A program made the translations under genes and the position numbers. Under the pieces are notes generated by a model. That model was not told the DNA's origin. It saw only the letters and a list, made by a program, of their open reading frames with translations, and made no database searches. Source: Hyphobacterium sp. CCMP332 (GTDB taxonomy: Bacteria > Bacteroidota > Bacteroidia > Cytophagales > CCMP332). Taken from it: a DNA stretch of 64,000 nt. Shown in pieces: positions 1 to 6,792 of the stretch (positions are counted from its first letter, which is position 1; each line of letters starts with the position of its first letter). The stretch covers positions 2,272,001-2,336,000 of the forward strand of contig CP058647.1 in the NCBI GenBank assembly GCA_014323545.1, in the 5' to 3' direction.

Positions 1-1
1 A

Positions 2-131
2 CGCCAACGGTTGGGCTATGAGTAGTTGCGTGGGTTAGCACTAAACTTTGCAAGTACACACCAAACTGAAAATCCGCGAGGATTTTCAGAAGTAGTCGAG
101 AGCAAGCAATTACTTATAGCCATTGTTGTGC
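2..131 (-). repeat. attC-like cassette recombination site 1
   Basis: Read on the minus strand this starts with GCACAAC (131-125), followed by AATGG, and ends with CCGTTGGCG (down to position 2), the R''...R' layout of integron attC sites. The long arms at 14-29 and 106-121 pair over 16 positions with only two G:T-type differences. An internal perfect 10-bp hairpin lies at 66-75/80-89 with loop GCGA. It follows the stop codon of the 140-637 gene, where a cassette's attC belongs. Recombination activity is inferred from structure only. Confidence 0.7.
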
Positions 132-139
132 ATAGTTTT

Positions 140-637
140 TTATATTCCACCATTTTCAGTTTTTTCGTAATTCAAACGTCCATTTTTAAATTCAAAAATG
201 ACTCGTGTCCAATCGCTCAAACTTAAAAACAAGTGATTTTTTCTTTTTAATTCAGCAAAATATGGAATCAGCGTTATATTAAATTGTCCATCTTTTATTG
301 TCAGAGGAAAAATCTTCACATATCGTAATTCACCTTTATTTTCTCTAAATATTTTCTTTCTATTTCCTAATCCGATTTTTTGAATACGATAACCGCTAAT
401 TGAATCAGGTATTTTAGATAAGTAATCTTGATACTCGATAAAAACTGTTTTCGGTTGTTTTACTTGCGAGTATTTGTTATAAAACGAATCAATTTCCACT
501 ATATATTTTTCGATTGAAGTCAAGTACAAAGAGTCTGTTTCCGACATTTTTAATAATTCCGAATTCTGATTTTTATTCTGTCCGAATGAACCGACTGAAA
601 TAAAAAGAAATAAAAATATGGTTAGAAATCTGTTCAT
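140..637 (-). CDS. Cassette-encoded secreted protein of unknown function
   Basis: I do not recognise a family for this 165-residue protein. Residues 1-19 form a signal peptide (Lys/Arg-poor start, Phe/Leu-rich core, cleavage near SFGQ), so it is probably exported to the periplasm or outer membrane. The rest is polar with alternating short hydrophobic stretches, consistent with a small alpha/beta fold, and has no cysteines or obvious catalytic motif. The gene fills one cassette between palindromic sites at 647-722 and 2-131, points the same way as the neighbouring cassette genes, and has no visible promoter of its own. The flanking GTTGTGC/GCACAAC heptamers match perfectly, so it is likely mobile. 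Confidence 0.7.
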   Translation of the reverse strand: MNRFLTIFLFLFISVGSFGQNKNQNSELLKMSETDSLYLTSIEKYIVEIDSFYNKYSQVKQPKTVFIEYQDYLSKIPDSISGYRIQKIGLGNRKKIFRENKGELRYVKIFPLTIKDGQFNITLIPYFAELKRKNHLFLSLSDWTRVIFEFKNGRLNYEKTENGGI

Positions 638-646
638 TTAAATTAT

Positions 647-722
647 GCACAACGTTCAGCTAAAGTACGTGCTCTCTGTTCATAAAGTCAATGATTAGCA
701 TGGACTTTAGCGAATGTTAGGG
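647..722 (-). repeat. attC-like cassette recombination site 2
   Basis: On the minus strand this 76-bp element begins CCCTAACATTC (R''-like, 722-716 for the heptamer) and ends GAACGTTGTGC (R'-like, 653-647). The arms 659-673 and 697-711 pair over 15 positions with two mismatches, leaving a short unpaired centre. It lies between the stop of the 791-1210 gene and the start of the 140-637 gene. It is the shortest of the three full sites and has no large internal hairpin. Confidence 0.72.
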
Positions 723-790
723 GCTTTATTTAATTTCTTCGAAATAGTATTTTCATACTATTTATCCAAGAGCATAATTGAATATGTCTT

Positions 791-1210
791 TCAACTATTT
801 AGAAAAACTCCTGTCATACTCATAACAATTAAAAAGCTAATAAATGATATTAAAAGTACAAAAATTGCTTTACGTCTTTTGATGGATAAAGTACCCATTT
901 TATCCAAAGTTTCATATTCAGTTTTGAATTGATTAATCAGGTCTGTATTAAATGTAGTATACATTAAGATGTAAGCATAAACGATCATAAATAAGAATCC
1001 AAAGCCAAATATTAATATGCCATCGCGGAAGTCTAAGTTGAGTATAGAATTTAGAAACGGGACTAATAATAATGGAACAGCATAACAGATTGGAAGTAAT
1101 ATCCAACTAGTTATGGCAATTGCAAGTTGTCTTCTTACTTTCGGATTTTTTTGATCTTTATGAGCAGCGCAATATCCAAGAAAGAGAATGTCATGAATTA
1201 TGTTTTTCAT
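791..1210 (-). CDS. Cassette-encoded small membrane protein, unknown function
   Basis: This 139-residue protein has three predicted membrane spans (about residues 30-54, 63-86 and 113-135). The charged N-terminal 25 residues contain CAAHKDQKNPKVRR, and a polar loop separates spans 2 and 3. No enzymatic motif is visible and I cannot name a family. It is the only gene in its cassette. The start of the cassette reads GTTAGAG and its end CCCTAAC, which are complementary at six of seven positions. Small membrane proteins are common cargo in cassette arrays, but nothing here shows whether it is a toxin, immunity or defence protein. Confidence 0.7.
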   Translation of the reverse strand: MKNIIHDILFLGYCAAHKDQKNPKVRRQLAIAITSWILLPICYAVPLLLVPFLNSILNLDFRDGILIFGFGFLFMIVYAYILMYTTFNTDLINQFKTEYETLDKMGTLSIKRRKAIFVLLISFISFLIVMSMTGVFLNS

Positions 1211-1265
1211 GTAGGATAATTAATAGATTTCAAAACATAGCACTGATGAATAATTCAAATATTGC

Positions 1266-1395
1266 CTCTAACGCCAGCGCATAATGTCGTGGCGGTTTTC
1301 GAAGCCAGCATTATCCACCGAACGTGAACGAAATATAGTAAACAACTTTCAGATTTAACACAGTCACCCGCCATGCATTATGCGCATTGTTGTGC
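1266..1395 (-). repeat. attC-like cassette recombination site 3
   Basis: On the minus strand it starts GCACAACAATGCGC and ends GCGCTGGCGTTAGAG, very close to the classical attC pattern of AACAA...GCGTTRRRY. The arms 1277-1286 and 1376-1385 are perfectly complementary over 10 bp. A second pair of arms (about 1290-1297 and 1366-1373) forms the next stem after a TCG/TG bulge, as in attC sites with extrahelical bases. Its length of 130 bp equals that of the site at 2-131. It lies just after the stop of the 1411-1770 gene. Confidence 0.78.
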
Positions 1396-1410
1396 ACAGT
1401 TACCCTTCAC

Positions 1411-1770
1411 CTATTTCCAAAATTCCCACCATTTCTTGTCAGGCGATTGAGTTGTCGGTGTTGTATCTTCTTCAATCCATTGTCCATTTTCCCCTTTGGT
1501 CCATTTCTTATCTACACCGTCAAGTGTTATCACAGAACCTTGTCCATCGTCAATAGTCTCTAGCAAGTCCGCGTCAAACCAGTATGAGGTTTGTAAATCG
1601 TCAAAGTAAACATTAACAGCAAAGTCGTCCTTTGGTGTTCCGATTATTTCAAAGTCCATCATTGAAGGTGTAGTCTGTCCGTAAACGTCACCCACCTTTC
1701 CCGCAAGTTCTTTTTCTCGTGTCTCGGGTGAGTCTTTGATCTTCACCTTATTTCCAAAAGAGTCAAACAT
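1411..1770 (-). CDS. Cassette-encoded small acidic protein, second gene of a two-gene cassette
   Basis: This 119-residue soluble acidic protein has no signal peptide or membrane span. The N-terminal two thirds contain a GKVGDVYGQTTPS stretch followed by alternating hydrophobic residues that suggest a small beta-barrel. The C terminus is low-complexity and Trp-rich (KKWWEFWK). I recall similar short proteins scattered in Bacteroidota genomes without known function, but cannot name a domain. Its start codon lies 8 nt inside the upstream 1763-2206 gene, so the two are probably translated together and may work as a pair, for example as partner and binder. That pairing is inference. Confidence 0.68.
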   Translation of the reverse strand: MFDSFGNKVKIKDSPETREKELAGKVGDVYGQTTPSMMDFEIIGTPKDDFAVNVYFDDLQTSYWFDADLLETIDDGQGSVITLDGVDKKWTKGENGQWIEEDTTPTTQSPDKKWWEFWK

Positions 1771-2206
1771 TATTTAATTTTTTATCCCAATACGCTATTG
1801 CGAGTTTGATTAAATCATCAACATCTATTCGTGCGTCTTCGTTGTAGTGAACCTCAAGTCGTGACACGTTAAATGCTTTCGAAAAACCTGAACTGAATCC
1901 ACCGCTATGTATTTTGTCTTCTCTAATCTTTGTCTTTGGACTAGTCAAATCCTTGTGCTTAGTCGTATTGGCCAAATCATGAAGTATTCTCATCTCTGGA
2001 CATTCAACATAGAGATTGATTCGGAATTTTTCTTTTGTCAACCCGCTATCATTCACTTTTTGCTCACTAAAAATCCAGTCCGATAGATGCCATGCATCTG
2101 AACATGCCTTTTCGGCCAATGAGATGTCTAATGGATTTTGTTTTAGTTTTTCAAAATCACTTTTCAAAAGTTTTAGTCTGTCCGTTGAGTTTAAAATGTT
2201 GAACAT
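1763..2206 (-). CDS. Cassette-encoded helical protein of unknown function, first gene of a two-gene cassette
   Basis: This 147-residue, mostly helical soluble protein carries the short motifs AWHLSDWIF (about residues 38-46) and LANTTKHKD (about 77-86). Similar Trp/His motifs occur in uncharacterised Bacteroidota proteins. A distant HEPN-like fold is possible, but the canonical R-x4-6-H catalytic motif is not evident. The gene begins about 20 nt after the half-site at 2225-2231 and is the first cassette gene after the recombinase, the position where expression is usually strongest. It overlaps the next gene by 8 nt. Confidence 0.68.
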   Translation of the reverse strand: MFNILNSTDRLKLLKSDFEKLKQNPLDISLAEKACSDAWHLSDWIFSEQKVNDSGLTKEKFRINLYVECPEMRILHDLANTTKHKDLTSPKTKIREDKIHSGGFSSGFSKAFNVSRLEVHYNEDARIDVDDLIKLAIAYWDKKLNNV

Positions 2207-2224
2207 CTGTCAAGGGGTAATTGT

Positions 2225-2265
2225 GCACAACGTCTGTGTAAAGTATGCACTTTATTTCCATTATG
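2225..2265 (-). repeat. Half-site next to the recombinase, candidate attI
   Basis: Immediately after the recombinase stop codon the minus strand reads ...TACTTTACACAGACGTTGTGC. The last heptamer (2231-2225) is identical to the R' core of the attC-like site at 647-722, and the preceding TACTTTA also resembles that site. No complementary left arm exists in the 3' end of the recombinase gene, so this is a simple, non-palindromic site, as expected of attI rather than attC. It could equally be an attC truncated by the recombinase gene. The exact left limit is arbitrary. Confidence 0.5.
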
Positions 2266-3120
2266 TCAATGGCTGCGGTCATTGCCAAAATCAATTCTAT
2301 CCAAAGGACTTTCTATCTTTCTGAGATCCATTTGGGCGATGTGTGTGTAGATTTCTGTGGTCCTGCTGGAAGAATGGCCTAAAAGTGTCTGTATATAGCG
2401 CAAATTTACATGCTGCTCTACCAGGTGAGTGGCAAAACTGTGTCTTAATGTATGTACGGTATAATCATTATCGAGCCGGGCCTGATTTTTTGCCCTGTTA
2501 AAAACCTGTCGCAAACTCGCAGGAGAGTAAGGCCCACCATATTGGCCTGGAAACAAATAATTTTCAGGCTGATAGACTTTAAAATATTTTCTTAGTTGTT
2601 CCAGACATTTCTGTGAAAGCAAAGTAGTTCGGTCCTTTTGGCCTTTAGCCGCTCTTATTTTAATAAACATATTTTCAGAATCGATATCATTGATTTTCAG
2701 CTTACACACTTCAGAAATACGCAAGCCTCCCGAATAAACGACAAAGAGCATAGTCCGATGCTTGAGATTTCGAACCTGACTTAACAACCGCCTGATTTCG
2801 TCTGCATTCATTACTTTCGGTATGCGCTGTTGCTTCTGTGGCCTTTCAAAATAATAAGTCGTTCTCGGTTTTCCACATACCTGTTCCAAATAGAACTTGA
2901 TGGCGTTTATACATTGATTCTGATAGGACCTGGATATTTTCCTTGTACGGACAAGATATTCGAGATACTCCTGAGCATCTTTTTCATTCCAGTCTGTTGA
3001 TTTTCTTTTTACAAAATACTTCAAAAACCCTTTAAACATACTGGTATAGGTTTCAATAGTACTGGAGCTGTATCTCTTCATTTCCAGTTTTGATCTTAAT
3101 AATTCAATAGGGCTTTTCAT
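2266..3120 (-). CDS. Tyrosine recombinase, candidate cassette (integron-type) integrase
   Basis: This 284-residue tyrosine recombinase has an N-terminal SAM-like DNA-binding domain (residues 1-90). Its catalytic residues are Arg in SGGLRISE, Lys in AKGQKDR, the HTLRHSFATHL box, His in LLGHSSSRTT and the nucleophile Tyr in IYTHI. It ends in ESPLDRI, like the SPLD tail of IntI proteins, but lacks the roughly 20-35 residue insertion that IntI carries between the Lys and HxxR boxes. It is read in the same direction as the cassette genes and its 3' end abuts the first cassette. It could instead be a general Xer-like integrase that only happens to be adjacent. Confidence 0.85.
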   Translation of the reverse strand: MKSPIELLRSKLEMKRYSSSTIETYTSMFKGFLKYFVKRKSTDWNEKDAQEYLEYLVRTRKISRSYQNQCINAIKFYLEQVCGKPRTTYYFERPQKQQRIPKVMNADEIRRLLSQVRNLKHRTMLFVVYSGGLRISEVCKLKINDIDSENMFIKIRAAKGQKDRTTLLSQKCLEQLRKYFKVYQPENYLFPGQYGGPYSPASLRQVFNRAKNQARLDNDYTVHTLRHSFATHLVEQHVNLRYIQTLLGHSSSRTTEIYTHIAQMDLRKIESPLDRIDFGNDRSH

Positions 3121-3204
3121 ACGCTAATTCAGGCTTAAAACTAATTGATCGGTCCACATAAGCATTGGGTTTTGTTATTTGGAAATGTTTAAAACGATTA
3201 TAAG

Positions 3205-3224
3205 CGTTTGAAACGTTTCAAACG
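3205..3224. repeat. Perfect 20-bp palindrome upstream of the recombinase
   Basis: CGTTTGAAACGTTTCAAACG is its own reverse complement. It lies 85 bp upstream of the recombinase start and overlaps by two bases the first of the tandem repeats. It is a plausible operator for a dimeric regulator or a binding site for the recombinase. No bound protein can be named from sequence. Confidence 0.6.
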
Positions 3225-3384
3225 TTTCTCGCTAAATTTTTAATGCCGTTTCTCGCTTAAATTTTAATGCTGTGTATCGCTTAAATTTTCATGTTGTGTA
3301 TCGCTTAAATTTTCATGCTGTGTATCGAATAAAATTTCATGCTGTATATCGAATAATTTTCATGCTGGGTATTGAAGCATTTTG
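3223..3384. repeat. 24-bp tandem repeat array, about seven copies
   Basis: This is the main content of the 333-bp gene-free stretch 3121-3453. The units start at 3223, 3247, 3271, 3295, 3319 and 3343 (the last is 23 bp), with a degenerate seventh at 3366-3384. The core is TCGCTTAAATTTTCATGC preceded by TGTGTA or CGTTTC. Copies drift gradually from left to right. Possible roles are recombinase or transposase binding sites, including the repeated end of an IS21-type element that has lost its genes, or iteron-like regulatory sites upstream of the two divergent genes. No ORF crosses it. Confidence 0.8.
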
Positions 3385-3453
3385 TCTCTACATTATTAGT
3401 AACATAAATACATTTCAATCTCAGCTAAACACCTATTTCTAAAAAAAAATATC

Positions 3454-3882
3454 ATGAATGGTCCAATCGAAAGACTCTGCCTCTGCTGTGAAAAACCTCT
3501 CTTAGGAAGAAAAGACAAGAAATTTTGTGACTATCACTGCAAGAATGATTTTCACAATGAATTGAAAAAAATGTCAGAAGTGTATTTAAACAAAGTGAAT
3601 CTGATTCTTCGGCATAACAGGGATGTTCTGGTGAAATTTTGTCCTGAGGGGAAGATATTGGTTTTCGAAACAGAGTTGAGAAGGCTGGGATTTGTTCCGG
3701 AGTATTTTACCGGATACTATACATCTAAAAGTGGGGGCAATGTTTACAGATTATGTTATGAATTTGGTTTTCGAGAAAATCCAAAATATTCCGGCCAATT
3801 GATTGTGGTAAGATTCAACTTCAGCGACCCTTTAAACGTCAATCATGTATCGGACACTCAATTTGTAATTCATAAATATTGA
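3454..3882 (+). CDS. Small zinc-ribbon protein of unknown function
   Basis: This 142-residue protein has a treble-clef or zinc-ribbon head at residues 9-30, with Cys pairs in CLCC and the KFCDYHC motif, followed by a helical segment and a beta-rich C-terminal half. I recall this family as an uncharacterised protein widespread in Bacteroidota with a GRKDKKFC signature. Nothing shows its nucleic-acid or protein partner. It is transcribed away from the repeat array and converges on rnhA, leaving only 5 bp between stop codons. Zinc binding is inferred from the cysteines. Confidence 0.75.
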   Translation: MNGPIERLCLCCEKPLLGRKDKKFCDYHCKNDFHNELKKMSEVYLNKVNLILRHNRDVLVKFCPEGKILVFETELRRLGFVPEYFTGYYTSKSGGNVYRLCYEFGFRENPKYSGQLIVVRFNFSDPLNVNHVSDTQFVIHKY

Positions 3883-3887
3883 TTTAT

Positions 3888-4352
3888 TTAATTCCCTTCA
3901 TACCCAACATCTTTCATCAAACCTTCGCCCTGTGAAGCCCTCACAGCCAGCTCATCACATCTTTCATTTTCGGGATGCCCCGCATGGCCTTTAACCCAAA
4001 AATATTTTAACTTAAACATTGGATGTAACTTTAAGTATTTCATCCACAAATCGGGGTTTTTTTTCCCTTTGAAATTTTTTTTCTGCCATCCGAAAACCCA
4101 TCCCTTTGTAATTGCATCTATTACATATTTGGAATCTGAATAAATATGTACAGGCAAATCATTTCTTTTAAGCATTTCCAGTGCCCGTATCACAGCCAAA
4201 AGCTCCATTCTATTATTAGTGGTCTTTTGAAATCCTTCTGAATGCTCTTTTACTTTATCCCCAAAACGCAATACGATCCCAAATCCCCCGGGGCCGGGAT
4301 TGCCACTTGAAGCTCCGTCAGTAAATATTTCTATAACCTTTTCTTTGCCCAT
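3888..4352 (-). CDS. rnhA: Ribonuclease HI
   Basis: This enzyme cleaves the RNA strand of RNA:DNA hybrids in the cytoplasm, removing primers and R-loops. At 154 residues it has the normal RNase HI length. The four metal-binding acids are visible at Asp12 (FTDGASSGNPGPGG), Glu50 (NNRMELLAV), Asp73 (IYSDSKYV) and Asp133 (CDELA), and a basic handle region lies near residues 90-100. The ATG start at 4352 overlaps the end of the upstream aminotransferase gene by 22 nt, so the aroQ-aminotransferase-rnhA genes are probably one transcript. Confidence 0.95.
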   Translation of the reverse strand: MGKEKVIEIFTDGASSGNPGPGGFGIVLRFGDKVKEHSEGFQKTTNNRMELLAVIRALEMLKRNDLPVHIYSDSKYVIDAITKGWVFGWQKKNFKGKKNPDLWMKYLKLHPMFKLKYFWVKGHAGHPENERCDELAVRASQGEGLMKDVGYEGN

Positions 4353-5383
4353 TTATCAATTTGCTTAAACAGTACATCGTATTCAGCCCTTTTTATGGCG
4401 GGAAAATTTGCAATGCGAAATGTTTCATTTTTCCAAGGCCCATAGCCATTGCCCAGCATAATTTCACGACTTTCCAGATAGCTCTTCAGATCTTTTAATT
4501 CATGTTCAGAAATCTTTACAGTAATGACCGTATCGGATCGTAATTCCTGATTTTCAACTAATATTTCAAATCCATCAATGGCCTTAATTCTTGAATAAAT
4601 ATGTTTTGCCCGCTTTTTTATTTTTTCTGAAATTAATTTTAGCCCTCGGTGTTCCTGCAATAATTGCCACAAATAATAAATATTTGCCGTATTTGGTGTA
4701 TATGGACTTTGCCAATTGCTGTAATGCTTGTGTAAATTGCCTATATGGTTGTAATAAGCTTTTTCTGAAGTTTCATTCAAAAGCCTTTTATGCATAAATA
4801 GAATTCCCATGCCCGCCGGTAATCCAAAACACTTTTGTACCGAGGCAAACCATATATCAGCAGCCAACCAGGGCAATTCTACACCGGCCATGCTAGAGGT
4901 GGCATCTACCGCGATTATACTTTCGGGATTCCAGCTTCTCAATTCGGTTAAATAAGTATCAGGTAATTTGCTGCCATTGGAGGTTTCATTCTGCGTAAGG
5001 CAAATGATATCTTCTTTAACATTTTTCAATTCCGGTGGAAAGCTGCTATATATAAAACGCTCACTTTTGACATCATTCTCAAGCGCGACATTCATGTTGG
5101 CCCATTTTTCTCCAAATGCCCCATTGAATACATGTAAAAATGACTTTTCAGAAAATCCCTGAGCAATGATCTCCCAACATTCGGTGGCAGAGGAAGTGAA
5201 ATAAACTTCAAAGTCCTGTGGAAGATCAAAGACCTCCTGGAAAAGATCCACGATCTCACGATACTGAAACATAAACGCCTCGGAGCGGTGATTCATTTCA
5301 ATCATTCCACTTTCAAGGCCTTCATTCAGCCAAAGCGAAAGGCGCTCATCTATTTTTGAAGGGCCGGGATAAAAATTTATCAA
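4331..5383 (-). CDS. Class V PLP-dependent aminotransferase (SerC/Agx-like)
   Basis: This 350-residue fold-type I aminotransferase belongs to the class V branch that includes phosphoserine and alanine-glyoxylate aminotransferases. PGPSKID at the N terminus is the usual SerC-type start. The PLP lysine is in ASVQKCFGLP, preceded by the Asp of AVDATSSMAG. Phosphoserine transamination in serine synthesis is the likeliest role, but the exact amino donor cannot be read from sequence. The start appears to be TTG, overlapping the aroQ stop in a TTGA junction, which implies translational coupling. Confidence 0.85.
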   Translation of the reverse strand: MINFYPGPSKIDERLSLWLNEGLESGMIEMNHRSEAFMFQYREIVDLFQEVFDLPQDFEVYFTSSATECWEIIAQGFSEKSFLHVFNGAFGEKWANMNVALENDVKSERFIYSSFPPELKNVKEDIICLTQNETSNGSKLPDTYLTELRSWNPESIIAVDATSSMAGVELPWLAADIWFASVQKCFGLPAGMGILFMHKRLLNETSEKAYYNHIGNLHKHYSNWQSPYTPNTANIYYLWQLLQEHRGLKLISEKIKKRAKHIYSRIKAIDGFEILVENQELRSDTVITVKISEHELKDLKSYLESREIMLGNGYGPWKNETFRIANFPAIKRAEYDVLFKQIDKWAKKRL

Positions 5384-5838
5384 CGTCGGTTACCGTATTT
5401 AGACACCAAATGAATCAATGCGAGCGTATAGCCTTCGAGCCCAAAACCTGATATGGTACCGTCACAATATTTCGACATCCAGCTTTTATGTCGGAATTCT
5501 TCTCTGGCATAAACATTGGAAATATGCACCTCCACACATGGGCATGAAACCGCAGCAATAGCATCGGCAATGGCGACAGAGGTATGCGAATAGCCACCTG
5601 CATTGATAATTATCCCATTATAATCAAAACCCACCTCATGGATTTTATCGATGATCTCCCCCTCAATATTGCTCTGAAAATGATCAATTTTCACATTGGG
5701 GAATTTATCTCTCAAATTGAAAATGTATTGCTCTATTGGCTGATCGCCGTAAATATTCTTTTGCCTCAAACCGGTGAGGTTAATATTTGGGCCATTTATT
5801 ATCTGAACTCTTGCTTTTTGATTGACTTTTGGATCCAT
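5380..5838 (-). CDS. aroQ: Type II 3-dehydroquinate dehydratase
   Basis: This enzyme catalyses the third step of the shikimate pathway, dehydration of 3-dehydroquinate. The 152-residue length and motifs fit the dodecameric type II family: INGPNINLTG, the catalytic Tyr in KNIYGDQ, HFQSNIEGEI, INAGGYSHTS, and the catalytic His in VEVHISN followed by the flexible Arg loop AREEFRHKS. It is divergent from xerD with only 21 bp between start codons, so at least one promoter must lie inside the opposite gene. Confidence 0.95.
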   Translation of the reverse strand: MDPKVNQKARVQIINGPNINLTGLRQKNIYGDQPIEQYIFNLRDKFPNVKIDHFQSNIEGEIIDKIHEVGFDYNGIIINAGGYSHTSVAIADAIAAVSCPCVEVHISNVYAREEFRHKSWMSKYCDGTISGFGLEGYTLALIHLVSKYGNRR

Positions 5839-5859
5839 CTTCTTTACTTTATCGGGCCA

Positions 5860-6759
5860 ATGAGTTGGGATATATACATAAAAGAATTTACGGCCTATCT
5901 AAAATTAGAAAAAAGCCTTTCAGAAAACTCCGTTGAGGCTTATCAGCGCGATGTGGTAAAGCTAAAACAGTTTTTAGAAATCAACAATCGCAATAAAAAT
6001 CCGCAGGAGGTAACTGCCTTTGACCTAAGCGAGTTTTTGATTTTCATTGAGAAATTGGGGATGTCTTCATACAGCCAGGCGCGAATTCTTTCAGGAATAC
6101 GCTCATTTTACACTTATCTGCGTATGGAAGACTTAATAAAGGTAAATCCTTGCGATTTGATAGATGCTCCAAAACTCGGCAGAAAACTTCCCGATACCCT
6201 GGAATTTCATGAAATAGAAAAAATTTTCTCGGTTATTGACCTCTCAAGCCCCGAAGGGGCCAGAAACCGTGCGATGCTTGAAACGCTATACAGTTCGGGT
6301 TTGCGTGTCACTGAATTGATCAATCTTCGAATTTCCAATCTGTTTTTTAACGATGGATTTATTAAAATTCTCGGTAAAGGCGATAAGGAAAGACTGGTTC
6401 CTATCGGAGATGATGCCATAAAATTCAATAGAATTTATATGAATGAAATCCGGAATCATGTTTCAATTGTCAAAGGCTTTGAAAATTATCTTTACCTCAA
6501 CAGAAGGGGGAAAGGACTCAGCAGGGTGATGGTGTTTATGATGATCAAGGATTTTGCCAAAGAGGCGGGGATCAAAAAAAACATTAGCCCCCACACTTTC
6601 AGACATTCATTCGCCACACATCTGATCGAAGGCGGGGCTGACCTTAGAGCAGTTCAAACCATGCTGGGCCATGAAAGCATAACAACCACGGAAATATATA
6701 CTCACCTCGACCGGGATTATTTAAAACAGGTAATTAAAGAATTCCATCCAAGAAGCTAG
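5860..6759 (+). CDS. xerD: Site-specific tyrosine recombinase XerD
   Basis: XerD resolves chromosome dimers at dif together with XerC and FtsK. The protein is 299 residues from the ATG at 5860, the standard XerD length. A longer reading frame upstream runs antisense through aroQ and is not credible. Catalytic residues are Arg in SSGLRVTEL, Lys in GKGDKERLVP, HTFRHSFATHLIEGGADLR, His in MLGHESITTTE and Tyr in IYTHLDR. It is distinct in sequence from the cassette-linked recombinase at 2266-3120. Confidence 0.93.
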   Translation: MSWDIYIKEFTAYLKLEKSLSENSVEAYQRDVVKLKQFLEINNRNKNPQEVTAFDLSEFLIFIEKLGMSSYSQARILSGIRSFYTYLRMEDLIKVNPCDLIDAPKLGRKLPDTLEFHEIEKIFSVIDLSSPEGARNRAMLETLYSSGLRVTELINLRISNLFFNDGFIKILGKGDKERLVPIGDDAIKFNRIYMNEIRNHVSIVKGFENYLYLNRRGKGLSRVMVFMMIKDFAKEAGIKKNISPHTFRHSFATHLIEGGADLRAVQTMLGHESITTTEIYTHLDRDYLKQVIKEFHPRS

Positions 6760-6780
6760 GATTAGGTATTTGCTTTATCC

Positions 6781-6788
6781 TATTTTTG
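6781..6788 (+). promoter_or_regulatory. TAnnTTTG promoter element immediately before pyrD
   Basis: TATTTTTG matches the Bacteroidota -7 consensus TAnnTTTG. It is followed by CGCC and then the pyrD GTG start at 6793, so a transcript starting at the usual distance would be leaderless or nearly so. No convincing TTG -33 element was found at the expected spacing. Confidence 0.4.
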
Positions 6789-6792
6789 CGCC

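Noticed and set aside
26-226. 66-residue plus-strand ORF at the window start
   Set aside because: It runs through the attC-like site at 2-131 and antisense to the 140-637 gene and has no recognisable features.
714-932. 72-residue plus-strand ORF
   Set aside because: It starts inside the attC-like site at 647-722 and is antisense to the 791-1210 gene.
2016-2324. 102-residue plus-strand ORF across the half-site and recombinase 3' end
   Set aside because: Antisense to two well-supported minus-strand genes and without domain features.
3205-3384. CRISPR array
   Set aside because: The repeats are directly contiguous with no spacers, so this is a tandem repeat array and not CRISPR.
5584-5859. N-terminal extension of xerD
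   Set aside because: The extension is antisense to aroQ and unlike any XerD; the ATG at 5860 gives the normal family length.
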